A DNA stretch of 64,000 nt from Flavihumibacter sp. ZG627 (GTDB lineage: Bacteria > Bacteroidota > Bacteroidia > Chitinophagales > Chitinophagaceae). The stretch's first letter is position 1. Every line of letters starts with the position of its first letter. The notes under the pieces are model-generated. The model was given only the letters and a program-made list of their open reading frames with translations. It searched no databases and was not told the origin of the DNA. The translations under genes were made by a program, and so were the position numbers. The stretch lies in NCBI RefSeq assembly GCF_000814325.1, contig NZ_JPHF01000002.1, forward strand, positions 124,001 through 188,000. Reading direction: 5' to 3'. Below are positions 34,009 through 42,394 of this stretch, piece after piece.

Positions 34009-36414
34009 TTATGGAACCAGTGCAAGTTCCAGAACCTGCTGCATGGTCTTTACATAATGGAACTTTATTCCCTTGATGAAACTGGCATCTATCTCCTCAA
34101 CATCTTTTTCATTTTGCCAGCAGAGAACGATTTCCTTCAACCCGGCTCTTTTCGCCGCCAGCACTTTTTCTTTTATTCCACCCACTGGCAGAACCTGCCC
34201 GCGAAGGGTAATTTCACCGGTCATGGCAAGATATGGTTTTACCTTACGCCCGGTAAATGCTGAGGCGAGGGCCGACAGCATGGTTACACCGGCACTTGGA
34301 CCATCCTTTGGAACAGCACCTTCAGGTACATGGATATGTATATTCTTTTTCTGGAACATTTCCGGATCAATGCCCATCTTACGGGCATTTGCCTGCAGAT
34401 AGGTGAGGGCGGTACTGGCACTTTCCTTCATCACATTGCCAAGGTTTCCTGTAAGCCTTAATTCACCCTTGCCATCCGATAAGGTGGTCTCAATAAATAG
34501 TATATCCCCGCCAACATAGGTCCAGGCCAAACCAACCGCAACCCCCGCCATATTCGCGGTTTTATAGATCTCATTGCTATACCTGCTCCTGCCAAGGATC
34601 TTCTCTACATCATGAATATTCAGAGCAGCTTTAACCTTTCCGTTTGTGGCATATTCCTTGGCCATGGCACGCATTATTGAAGCTAACTGGCGGTCAAGTT
34701 CCCTTACCCCACTTTCCCTTGTATAATCTTCAATGATCTTCTCCAGCACTTTATCAGATATCCGGAAGTTGATCTTTGAGAGGCCGTGTGCTTCCTTTTG
34801 TTTTGGAACCAGGTGTCTGCGGGCTATTTCTACTTTCTCCTCAACCGCATAACCGCTAAGGTCAATGATCTCCAGGCGGTCGCGAAGGGCTGGCTGTATA
34901 TTGCCAACATTATTTGCGGTGGCTATGAACAATACCTTGCTGAGGTCATACTCCAGCTCAAGGTAATTGTCGTAAAAGCTGTTATTCTGTTCAGGATCCA
35001 GCACCTCCAGTAAAGCAGAGGAGGGATCTCCACGCTGGTCGGCACCCACTTTATCGATCTCATCCAGTATCATAACAGGATTGGACGTTTTGGTCTTCCG
35101 GATCTGCTGCAATATTCTACCCGGCATTGCGCCGATATAAGTTTTACGGTGGCCCCTGATCTCACTTTCATCGTGTAACCCTCCCAAACTCAGACGCACA
35201 TATTTTCGGCCAATGGCACTGGCAATACTGCGACCCAATGAAGTCTTGCCTATACCCGGAGGTCCCACAAAGCAAAGAATCGGACTTTTCATGTCGCCCT
35301 TAAGTTTCAGGACAGCTATATATTCAAGAATTCTTTCCTTGATCTTATCCATTCCATAATGGTCATGATCCAGAACTTCCTTTGCATGAACCAGGTCATA
35401 CGAGTCTTCCGTGTAATCGCCCCAGGGAAGGTCAAGCATTAGATCCAAATGGTTGTAAACAACAGAATAATCTGGCGTAGAAGGGTGCATCCGCTCCAGT
35501 TTCTCTATTCCTTTCTGGAACATATCCTTTGCTGCAGCACTCCATTTTTTCTGCTCTGCTTTTTTCTTCATCTCCTTTATCTCCAGTTCATTGGTATCAC
35601 CTCCTAATTCTTCCTTGATACTCTTCATCTGCTGCTGAAGAAAATACTCCCGCTGCTGTTTATCCAGCTCTGTTTTTGTTTTGTTGGTCAGTTTGTTTTT
35701 TAACTCTGCAAACTGGAGCTCACGTTGTAAAAGTTTCATCAGCAGTTCTGCTCTCTCACGGATATCATTGGTCTGGAGGATGAGTTGCTTTTCTCCCAGC
35801 TCTGTATTGAGATTACTGCTAACGAAATGTATCAGGAAGGAGGGATGCTCAATATTCTTCAAAATGATACCCGCCTCTGATGGCATGTTAGGAGACAGTT
35901 GTATGATCTGTGTTGCCAGATCTTTTATATTTGAAATATAGGCAGCAAAATCCTCATCTTCCGGTGGTGCCGGCTCTTCCAGTAATTCAACTCTTGCGCG
36001 GAAAAAAGGATCATTGGAAGTGAACTCCCTTAGCTGAAACCTTCTCTTACCCTGGATGATAACAGTAGTGCCACCATCAGGCATTTTGATAAGCTTAACA
36101 ATTTTTGCAACGGTACCGGTTGATTCAAGATCTACAGTTGTAGGATCTTCAATATTACTGTCTTTCTGTGCCAGCACACCTACCAGTTTATCAGCTTTGT
36201 ATGCTTCATTAACAGCCTTTATACTTTTATCGCGGCCAACCGTAATTGGTAAAACAACACCTGGGAACAGAACAGTGTTGCGCAGAGGTAATATGGGCAG
36301 ATCCTCCGGTACTACAAGATCCTGGCTATCGTCTGTATCGTGTTCATTCAGGGGAATGATGGGAATAAAATCCATTTCGTCTTCCGGCTTCAAATAAAAT
36401 GTCGATTGGTACAT
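34009..36414 (-). CDS. lon: ATP-dependent Lon protease
   Basis: Lon degrades misfolded and short-lived regulatory proteins in the cytosol. The protein (801 residues from ATG 36414) has the N-terminal substrate domain (LPILPLRNTVLFPGVVLPI), the AAA+ module with Walker A GPPGIGKTS and Walker B VMILDEIDKVG, and the S16 protease domain with catalytic Ser in KDGPSAGVTM and Lys in GGIKEKVLAAKRAG. A TTG at 36435 would extend it by seven residues, but the ATG is preferred and a near-consensus -7 element (TATTTTG) lies just upstream of it. It is monocistronic with its own terminator. Confidence 0.96.
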   Translation of the reverse strand: MYQSTFYLKPEDEMDFIPIIPLNEHDTDDSQDLVVPEDLPILPLRNTVLFPGVVLPITVGRDKSIKAVNEAYKADKLVGVLAQKDSNIEDPTTVDLESTGTVAKIVKLIKMPDGGTTVIIQGKRRFQLREFTSNDPFFRARVELLEEPAPPEDEDFAAYISNIKDLATQIIQLSPNMPSEAGIILKNIEHPSFLIHFVSSNLNTELGEKQLILQTNDIRERAELLMKLLQRELQFAELKNKLTNKTKTELDKQQREYFLQQQMKSIKEELGGDTNELEIKEMKKKAEQKKWSAAAKDMFQKGIEKLERMHPSTPDYSVVYNHLDLMLDLPWGDYTEDSYDLVHAKEVLDHDHYGMDKIKERILEYIAVLKLKGDMKSPILCFVGPPGIGKTSLGRSIASAIGRKYVRLSLGGLHDESEIRGHRKTYIGAMPGRILQQIRKTKTSNPVMILDEIDKVGADQRGDPSSALLEVLDPEQNNSFYDNYLELEYDLSKVLFIATANNVGNIQPALRDRLEIIDLSGYAVEEKVEIARRHLVPKQKEAHGLSKINFRISDKVLEKIIEDYTRESGVRELDRQLASIMRAMAKEYATNGKVKAALNIHDVEKILGRSRYSNEIYKTANMAGVAVGLAWTYVGGDILFIETTLSDGKGELRLTGNLGNVMKESASTALTYLQANARKMGIDPEMFQKKNIHIHVPEGAVPKDGPSAGVTMLSALASAFTGRKVKPYLAMTGEITLRGQVLPVGGIKEKVLAAKRAGLKEIVLCWQNEKDVEEIDASFIKGIKFHYVKTMQQVLELALVP

Positions 36415-36549
36415 AATCGTCTGTTGATATGACAAAATAACACTTCCGGTTGCGTATTTGCAATGGCGTAAGTGGAAGGCTATATAGTCAAGTATGGTGC
36501 CATGGCAGTAAAATGACCAGAATTGGCGGGAAAGGGCAGGTTCAATCCT

Positions 36550-36557
36550 TATATTTG
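36550..36557 (+). promoter_or_regulatory. -7 promoter element of the purine nucleoside phosphorylase gene
   Basis: TATATTTG matches TAnnTTTG, 29 bases before the ATG at 36587. A small hairpin (GCCTGCC-TTTA-GGCGGC, imperfect) occupies the short leader. Confidence 0.5.
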
Positions 36558-36586
36558 CGCCTGCCTTTAGGCGGCTAAATCTTTAA

Positions 36587-37408
36587 ATGACAGCTATGAT
36601 GAACAGACTGGATGAGACGGTCCAATATATACGCTCCCGTTATGACCACGCACCCGTGGTAGGAATTGTGCTGGGAAGCGGGCTGGGAAACCTGGTGGCA
36701 GAAATGAAAGTAGAAGCAGAGATTCCCTACAAAGACCTGCCTCATTTTCCTGTATCTACCGTTGAAGGTCACAGGGGCCGGCTACTTTTTGGTGAACTCT
36801 CAGGTAAAAAAGTTGTGGCCATGGCCGGCAGGTTTCATTTTTATGAAGGCTACTCCGCCAGTGATGTTGCTTACCCCATCCGGGTAATGAAATTATTAGG
36901 TGTCAGTACACTACTCATCAGTAATGCCGCCGGTGGTATGAATGGTGATTTCAAAGTGGGCGACCTCATGATTATTCGTGACCAGATCAGCCTCTTCACC
37001 GTAAATCCGCTTATTGGTAAAAATGAAGACGCACTTGGTCCGCGTTTTCCCGACATGAGCGAACCCTACAATAAAGACCTGATCAAAAAAGCAAGATCCA
37101 TTGCAAAAGAGCTAAAGATACCTGTGCATAAAGGTGTTTATGCTGGCGTAACCGGACCTACTTTTGAAACAAGGGCTGAATACAAAATGTTACAGGTGCT
37201 GGGAGCCGATGCGGTTGGAATGAGTACTGTACAGGAAGTGATCGTTGCCAGGCATATGGGTGTTAACGTATTCGCCATCAGCGTGATCACAGACCTTGGT
37301 ATCAGGGAAGAAGAAAACATCATCACACACCAGGAAGTACTTGAAGCCGCCGCTGCCGCTGAGCCAAAACTGACAGCCATCTTTAAAGAACTGGTGAAAG
37401 CACTCTGA
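36587..37408 (+). CDS. Purine-nucleoside phosphorylase (trimeric, PNP family 2)
   Basis: This 273-residue enzyme splits inosine and guanosine with phosphate to free base and ribose 1-phosphate in purine salvage. Motifs are VGIVLGSGLGN, PVSTVEGHRGRLLFGEL (phosphate binding), ISNAAGGMN, GVYAGVTGPTFETRAEYKML (purine pocket Glu) and VGMSTVQEVIVARHMG. Length and motifs fit the high-molecular trimeric class. ATGs at 36596 and 36599 are possible alternative starts. The porin gene follows two bases after the stop and is probably co-transcribed. Confidence 0.93.
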   Translation: MTAMMNRLDETVQYIRSRYDHAPVVGIVLGSGLGNLVAEMKVEAEIPYKDLPHFPVSTVEGHRGRLLFGELSGKKVVAMAGRFHFYEGYSASDVAYPIRVMKLLGVSTLLISNAAGGMNGDFKVGDLMIIRDQISLFTVNPLIGKNEDALGPRFPDMSEPYNKDLIKKARSIAKELKIPVHKGVYAGVTGPTFETRAEYKMLQVLGADAVGMSTVQEVIVARHMGVNVFAISVITDLGIREEENIITHQEVLEAAAAAEPKLTAIFKELVKAL

Positions 37409-37410
37409 TC

Positions 37411-39420
37411 TTGAAAAATAGCGTTTATATATACCTGTTGCTGCTGCTGTTCCTGTCCCTTGAGCTGACTGCACAAAACCCTATGCGCCGGATTCCGGGA
37501 ATGAGCGGTATTGGCAGGGGGGGCTCACAAGGGCAGGACAGTCTGAAAAGGCGCGACAGTTCTGAAGACTCCATCACTATCCGGTTCCGTTACCTCGATA
37601 CTTCCAGACTTAATATGCTGGATTCCTCTATAACGGACTTCCGTAAACGATTCCCCATCCCCGTCGATTATGCCTTCCTGGGTAACCTGGGCCAGGCCGC
37701 AAGGCCATATGGATTTGCCCCAAGAATGGAAAGCGGCTGGGACCATGGCTTTCATGCCTTCGACATATATAAATACAAGCCAGAAAATGTTCGCTTCTTC
37801 CAAACCACCAGGCCATATTCAGAACTGGGTTATCTCTTAGGAAGTAACGCTGAACAATCAATACACCTCCTTCACACCCAAAACATTCAGCCCAACTGGA
37901 ATTTTGCTTTACAGTATGGACTAATTAATGCACCCGGACTTTTCAAAAACCAGAATACCAATCATAACCGATACCTCTTCAATACCGATTATCATTCCAA
38001 TAACCGGCGCTATAACCTTTATTTTATGGTGCTGAGTAATTCAATGCAGGCTAATGAAAACGGGGGGATCAAGAACAATGAGAACTATCTTGACAATGTG
38101 ACAACATATGAACAGCGTGTGACCATTCCTGTTAACCTCGGCGATTATGTGCAGGCGGGCCAAAGTTTCCTCAACAGCAGTCTGAACACCGGTAATAAGC
38201 AACGCAGTACCAGTATGATGCTGCGTCAGCAATATGACCTTGGAAAACGTGATTCCATTGTAACCGATTCAAATGTTGTTCAGTTGTTCTACCCTAAGTT
38301 CAGGATGGAGTATAATCTTAATTATAGCACCTATAAATTCAGGTATTATGATTCCAATCCCGATACTCCTTTCTACACCACACGCTATGATTTCCTGGTG
38401 ACACCTGCTTCTGATTTTTCCATAGAGGAGAGATGGTCTGAAGTGATCAATGATTTTTCGCTCTACAGTTTCCCGGATTCAAAGAATCCACAGCAATTTT
38501 TAAAGGCAGGTTTATCTGTACAAAACCTGACAGGGCAGTTTGATGATGGTAAACGACGTTTTTATAACTTGTTCGGGCATGGCGAATACAGGAATAAAAC
38601 GAGGAATAAGAAATGGGATATCGAAGCATATGGTAAGCTATATTTTGCCGGACTGAATAATGGAGATTTTAATGCAAGTGGAAGCCTGAAGAGGTATATC
38701 AGTAAAAACATTGGCTATGCACAATTGGGATTGCAGAATGTAAACCGGACTCCATCCTATATCTATGAAACGGCCAGTAGTTTCAGTTTTGGGAACCAGC
38801 CTGGTTTCAACAAAGAAAACACTACCAGGGTATTTGGATCGCTGGAAAATGATCTTAAGCGTTGGCGCGTTGGAGGAAGCTATTACCTGGTGAGTAACTA
38901 TACATTCTTCCGCGACTTCTATAAAGCCGATCAGGCATCCGGTCTTTTCAATGTAGTTCAGGTTGATGCCGAAAAAACCTTCCGGCTGAGCAAAACACTG
39001 CACTGGTTGGCAAGGGTACAATTGAACCAGAGAATAGGAGATGGCCCCGTTAACCTGCCACTATTATTTACATTCCACCAGTTTGGTTTTACCAGCAGTC
39101 TTGGTTTCAAAAACCTGTTATTGTCAACGGGTATAGAAGCCCGTTACCATACTGCCTATAAAGCCGCTGGATACTCACCTTTGCAAAGCCAGTTCTTTTA
39201 CCAGGATGAAGAAGAGATCAGGCTCGAACTTCCCGATGTGGCAGCCTATCTGAATTTCAGGATCCGTGGATTTGCCGCTTATTTGAGGGCGGAAAATCTC
39301 AACACGGCAAGGATTATTGATGGCAGTTTTGGATTCACCAATCATAATCTCGCTGCTCCAAATTATCCATATCCAGGTCTGCAGATCAGGCTCGGTATAT
39401 TCTGGAGTTTTGTCAACTAA
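37411..39420 (+). CDS. Large putative porin, 669 residues
   Basis: The protein has a signal peptide (to LTAQ, about residue 22), a proline/glycine-rich, poorly conserved N-terminal segment (RRIPGMSGIGRGGSQGQD), and a long barrel region with repeated aromatic strands, for instance NWNFALQYGLINAPG, RYNLYFMVLSNSMQANENGG and the terminal GLQIRLGIFWSFVN ending with an aromatic-Val-Asn. It fits the 'putative porin' (Porin_10) family of Bacteroidota. The start is a TTG two bases after the PNP stop. Adjacent placement hints at nucleoside passage but this is only inference. Confidence 0.75.
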   Translation: MKNSVYIYLLLLLFLSLELTAQNPMRRIPGMSGIGRGGSQGQDSLKRRDSSEDSITIRFRYLDTSRLNMLDSSITDFRKRFPIPVDYAFLGNLGQAARPYGFAPRMESGWDHGFHAFDIYKYKPENVRFFQTTRPYSELGYLLGSNAEQSIHLLHTQNIQPNWNFALQYGLINAPGLFKNQNTNHNRYLFNTDYHSNNRRYNLYFMVLSNSMQANENGGIKNNENYLDNVTTYEQRVTIPVNLGDYVQAGQSFLNSSLNTGNKQRSTSMMLRQQYDLGKRDSIVTDSNVVQLFYPKFRMEYNLNYSTYKFRYYDSNPDTPFYTTRYDFLVTPASDFSIEERWSEVINDFSLYSFPDSKNPQQFLKAGLSVQNLTGQFDDGKRRFYNLFGHGEYRNKTRNKKWDIEAYGKLYFAGLNNGDFNASGSLKRYISKNIGYAQLGLQNVNRTPSYIYETASSFSFGNQPGFNKENTTRVFGSLENDLKRWRVGGSYYLVSNYTFFRDFYKADQASGLFNVVQVDAEKTFRLSKTLHWLARVQLNQRIGDGPVNLPLLFTFHQFGFTSSLGFKNLLLSTGIEARYHTAYKAAGYSPLQSQFFYQDEEEIRLELPDVAAYLNFRIRGFAAYLRAENLNTARIIDGSFGFTNHNLAAPNYPYPGLQIRLGIFWSFVN

Positions 39421-39473
39421 GCGAATTAACCAGCTTTTTAACAGCCAATACTTTGATATCCCGAATTTGCTAT

Positions 39474-39481
39474 TAATTTTG
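39474..39481 (+). promoter_or_regulatory. -7 promoter element of the HYC_CC_PP gene
   Basis: TAATTTTG matches TAnnTTTG and ends five bases before the GTG start, so the transcript of the metal-handling cluster would be leaderless or nearly so. Confidence 0.55.
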
Positions 39482-39486
39482 CACCA

Positions 39487-39891
39487 GTGAAGAAAATTCT
39501 CGCCATATCAATTGGGATACTTTACCTGGCTGTTTCCAGCGGACTACTGCTGGAAGTACATCATTGCATGGGTCGTATTGCCGATGCGGGCTTCACATTC
39601 ATTACTTCCAACGAACAAGACGCTTGTGGTAATTGCGGGATGGATGTAACAGATGGTAAGAACCATTGCTGTAAGGATGAGTATAAACTTTTAAAGATCA
39701 GTGCCGACCAGAAAGCATCCTCCTTACAATTTACTGTGGATGCGCCTGTGGTCAGTTTTGCACCTTTATTAGTGCCAGAAGAATATATTCCTGTTCCCCG
39801 GGAAACGGCTTCGAAACCCTATATGGCTAATCCGCCACCTGGCGCCTTACCAACATCAATCCAAAGTCTTCTTTGCGTTTTCAGGATTTGA
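39487..39891 (+). CDS. HYC_CC_PP-family cysteine protein
   Basis: This 134-residue exported protein shows the landmarks of the HYC_CC_PP family: a hydrophobic N-terminus (KKILAISIGILYLAVSSGLLL), the histidine-cysteine motif HHCMG (25-29), CGNCGMDVTDGKNHCCKDE in the middle and a proline stretch (NPPPG) near the end. The His, Cys and Met residues look like soft-metal ligands. The family has no assigned function. It is the first gene of the 39.5-42.3 kb cluster. The start is GTG. Its stop codon lies inside the left arm of a 13-bp inverted repeat. Confidence 0.75.
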   Translation: MKKILAISIGILYLAVSSGLLLEVHHCMGRIADAGFTFITSNEQDACGNCGMDVTDGKNHCCKDEYKLLKISADQKASSLQFTVDAPVVSFAPLLVPEEYIPVPRETASKPYMANPPPGALPTSIQSLLCVFRI

Positions 39892-39947
39892 TAATGATAG
39901 CACGCCTCTCCGGCATGTTGAACCTGTTTTTATTTATCATTATCAAA
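39887..39947. promoter_or_regulatory. 13-bp perfect inverted repeat with Fur-box-like halves
   Basis: TTTGATAATGATA at 39887-39899 and its exact reverse complement TATCATTATCAAA at 39935-39947 are separated by 35 bases. Each arm contains the half-site of a classical Fur box (GATAATGATA). The right arm ends ten bases before the start of the first HMA gene and the left arm overlaps the stop codon of the HYC_CC_PP gene. It could bind a Fur-family repressor, or fold as an RNA stem between the two genes. Confidence 0.65.
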
Positions 39948-39957
39948 AATTAAAGTC

Positions 39958-40419
39958 ATGAAAACGCTTTCATTATTCACCACTATATTATTTGTTCTTT
40001 TTTCTTCCGTTTCCTTTGGCCAGTCAAAATCTTCCAACAGCGAGAATATAAAAGTTTGGGGCAATTGCGGTATGTGTAAGAAAACAATTGAAACAGCCGC
40101 AAAATCTGCCGGCGCATCCAAGGCCAGCTGGAATGACGAAACCCAGATTCTCGCTGTAAGCTATAAAGGAAAGAAGACCAGTTCTGATAAGATCCAGCAG
40201 GCCATTGCAGCAGCCGGATATGATACAGAAAAGTTTAGCGCCGATGATAAAGTCTATGATAACCTTCATGGATGCTGCAAGTATGACCGTAAGGAAACAT
40301 CTTCAGTAACCCCTGCAAAGCAATCCTGTTGCACTGATTCAGCCTGTACCAACTGCAATCATGATGACTGCGGAAAAGACAAACAGGCATGTAAGGAGAA
40401 GGGTTGTTGCAAATCATAA
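39958..40419 (+). CDS. Exported HMA-domain protein with cysteine-rich tail
   Basis: The 153-residue protein has a signal peptide (MKTLSLFTTILFVLFSSVSFGQ), a heavy-metal-associated domain with the metal site GNCGMC (Cys37, Cys40) and a ferredoxin-like ending (AIAAAGYDTEKF), then a linker and a tail with ten more cysteines (CCKYDR, SCCTDSACTNCNHDDCG, KGCC). Twelve cysteines in all suggest thiol binding of copper, zinc, cadmium or mercury. The tail resembles metallothionein-like spacing (C-x-x-C, C-C). It sits in the periplasm by prediction. It follows the inverted repeat and precedes a second HMA gene by 17 bases. Confidence 0.85.
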   Translation: MKTLSLFTTILFVLFSSVSFGQSKSSNSENIKVWGNCGMCKKTIETAAKSAGASKASWNDETQILAVSYKGKKTSSDKIQQAIAAAGYDTEKFSADDKVYDNLHGCCKYDRKETSSVTPAKQSCCTDSACTNCNHDDCGKDKQACKEKGCCKS

Positions 40420-40436
40420 TCACAAAATCAGAAAAA

Positions 40437-40982
40437 ATGAAAAAGATCATATTACTGGCAGCAATAGTGCTGTCGGCCATAGCAGCTAATGCGCAATTCT
40501 CTAAGGCTAATCTACAGGCAAGTGGACTAACCTGTGCTTTGTGTACAAAAGCAATTAATAAGTCATTGGAAAAACTACCATTTGTAGAATCCATCACTGT
40601 GGATATCAAATCTTCCAATTTTGAAATCCTTTTTAAAAAGGACCAGCCGGTTGATATTGATGCCCTTCGCAAAGGTGTTGAAGATGCGGGATTTTCAGTT
40701 GCACTGCTAAAACTGAAAGGTGAATTCAACAATGTTGAATTAAAAAAGGATTCTCACCATATCATTAATGGTGTTACTTACCACTTCCTCGCAGCAGGAA
40801 AAGGAAATCTTTCAGGCGAGCAGGAGATAACCATCGTAGATAAAAATTTTCTGCCAGCGAAAGCATTCAAAAAATATAGTTCATCAACTAAAATGAGCTG
40901 TGTTCAAACGGGTAAAGCGGGCGACTGCTGTACTGCTGAGGGTATTGATGCCGGTACCCGAATTTATCATGTGATCATCTAA
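40437..40982 (+). CDS. Second exported HMA-domain protein
   Basis: The 181-residue protein has a signal peptide (to NAQ, residue 20), an HMA domain with CALC (Cys33, Cys36) and the usual core (LEKLPFVESITVDIKSSNFEI), and a C-terminal beta domain of about 75 residues with two further cysteine groups (MSCVQTGKAGDCC). It is less cysteine-rich than its neighbour and may be the delivery or reception partner. The in-frame TTG at 40404 lies inside the previous gene and is not used. A 9-bp stem-loop lies between it and the thioredoxin gene. Confidence 0.82.
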   Translation: MKKIILLAAIVLSAIAANAQFSKANLQASGLTCALCTKAINKSLEKLPFVESITVDIKSSNFEILFKKDQPVDIDALRKGVEDAGFSVALLKLKGEFNNVELKKDSHHIINGVTYHFLAAGKGNLSGEQEITIVDKNFLPAKAFKKYSSSTKMSCVQTGKAGDCCTAEGIDAGTRIYHVII

Positions 40983-40990
40983 AATAAGTT

Positions 40991-41020
40991 CCGTTCCGGT
41001 AATATCAATTGCCGGAACGG
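40991..41020 (+). other. Intergenic stem-loop between HMA and TlpA genes
   Basis: CCGTTCCGG at 40991-40999 and CCGGAACGG at 41012-41020 form a perfect 9-bp stem with a 12-base loop. No T tract follows, so it is more likely an mRNA processing or attenuation element than a terminator. Confidence 0.55.
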
Positions 41021-41030
41021 CATTCGTATT

Positions 41031-41510
41031 ATGAGAAATATTTTATTAATTATTATAGCCTTTTTGGTGTACTCTTCAGTGAATGCACAACCGAAAATAG
41101 GCACTATGGCTCCTGAAATTTCCATCCCTGACACAACCGGCCAAACCCGCAGTTTATCTTCCTTGCAGGGCAGGGTTGTATTAGTTGATTTCTGGGCAAG
41201 TTGGTGTGCACCCTGTCGCAAGAGCAATCGCTCAATCGGATCCATCTACAATAAATATCACCAGAAAGGTTTTGAGATTCTCGGGATCAGTCTAGATACC
41301 GATATTAAAGCCTGGCAAAAAGCCATACGCGCCGACCGTATAAATTGGCTGCAGGTTCAGGAACCCGGTGGCTGGGATGCTCCCACCGCATTGGCATGGG
41401 GTATTGAACAATTGCCCGCTGCCTGGTTATTGGATAAGCAGGGGAGGGTCATTTCCATTGATCCCACCCATGAGGAACTAGAAAAATATTTGCAGCAAGC
41501 TTTAAAATAA
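41031..41510 (+). CDS. TlpA-type exported thioredoxin
   Basis: The 159-residue protein has a signal peptide (to NAQ, residue 20) and a thioredoxin fold with the redox motif WASWCAPC (Cys59, Cys62), followed by the TlpA-type RKSNRSIGSIYNKYHQKGFEILGISLD and the cis-proline turn QLPAAWLLDKQG. It probably reduces disulfides or keeps cysteine ligands reduced in the periplasm. Its place between two HMA genes and an outer-membrane barrel suggests that it keeps the CxxC metal sites of its neighbours ready to bind metal. The barrel gene follows after four bases. Confidence 0.88.
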   Translation: MRNILLIIIAFLVYSSVNAQPKIGTMAPEISIPDTTGQTRSLSSLQGRVVLVDFWASWCAPCRKSNRSIGSIYNKYHQKGFEILGISLDTDIKAWQKAIRADRINWLQVQEPGGWDAPTALAWGIEQLPAAWLLDKQGRVISIDPTHEELEKYLQQALK

Positions 41511-41514
41511 TGGC

Positions 41515-42333
41515 ATGAATAAGGTTCTATTGTTATTCGGATGGATGCTGATTTTTACTGCATCCCTCCGTTCACAGGAATTATATGTTTTTTCTGACCC
41601 GGCGTCAAATGTTCCGGCACGCTCACTCAGTGCAAAGCTGACTGCCCGCTTAGCCGACAATGAAGAATCAGGCAAACTGGCGCAGCGTTATATGCCCGAG
41701 TTAATGGCAGGCATCAGTAAAAACATTATGCTTAGGGCAAGCACAACATTCTCTGATTTCTATTCGGATAATCTGAAATGGGAATCGGCAAAGGCTTACC
41801 TGAAATGGAGGTTTTATTCTAAAGACGGCATCCATAATCATTTCCGTATGGCAGCATTTGCTGATGGGTCCTATTCCCGCAATAACATGGTTTATGAAGA
41901 AATGAATCTTGATGGTGATAATAGTGGTGTTCAGGCCGGCCTTATTGCTACCCAGCTCGTTAACAAACTTGCAGTTTCCGGTACAGCATCATTAATGGTG
42001 CTTACAGATAAGGAGCCGGCTCTTCATCATGGGCGCGAATATGAAAGATCTGCGCTGAATTATAGTCTCTCAGCAGGTTACCTGCTCTTTCCCCGCGAAT
42101 ATGAGAGCTACGACCAGGTTAACTTAAACCTATACCTTGAATTCTTGGGAATGAAGGGCTTAGAAGCTGGAATGTACTATACTGACATTGCTCCTTCTGT
42201 ACAGCTGATCTTCAACAGTGCCACAAAACTTAACCTGGGTGCACGCTTTCAGGCATCTGGAAATATGAGCAGGATCGCACGCAATAACTACTTCCTCAGT
42301 CTTGAGACCACCTTCCTTAATGTTTTCAGGTGA
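41515..42333 (+). CDS. Outer-membrane barrel protein of the metal cluster
   Basis: This 272-residue protein has a signal peptide (to LRSQ, about residue 20), then a long series of amphipathic strands (ISKNIMLRASTTFSDFYSDNLKW, SAKAYLKWRFYSKDG, NHFRMAAFADGSYS) and ends with YFLSLETTFLNVFR, a barrel-closing phenylalanine/arginine strand. The pattern fits an outer-membrane barrel of unknown substrate. It contains no cysteine. The cluster's order suggests an outer-membrane partner for the periplasmic proteins. Confidence 0.7.
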   Translation: MNKVLLLFGWMLIFTASLRSQELYVFSDPASNVPARSLSAKLTARLADNEESGKLAQRYMPELMAGISKNIMLRASTTFSDFYSDNLKWESAKAYLKWRFYSKDGIHNHFRMAAFADGSYSRNNMVYEEMNLDGDNSGVQAGLIATQLVNKLAVSGTASLMVLTDKEPALHHGREYERSALNYSLSAGYLLFPREYESYDQVNLNLYLEFLGMKGLEAGMYYTDIAPSVQLIFNSATKLNLGARFQASGNMSRIARNNYFLSLETTFLNVFR

Positions 42334-42394
42334 TGGAGCCAGTAGAATAATTCGAAGGATTCAGCGTTATAGGCCTAGCCAAATTGTCCATTTT

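Noticed and set aside
37138-37476. Minus-strand frames of about 100 codons opposite the purine nucleoside phosphorylase gene
   Set aside because: Low-complexity reverse reading of a strongly conserved gene; no promoter or family motif.
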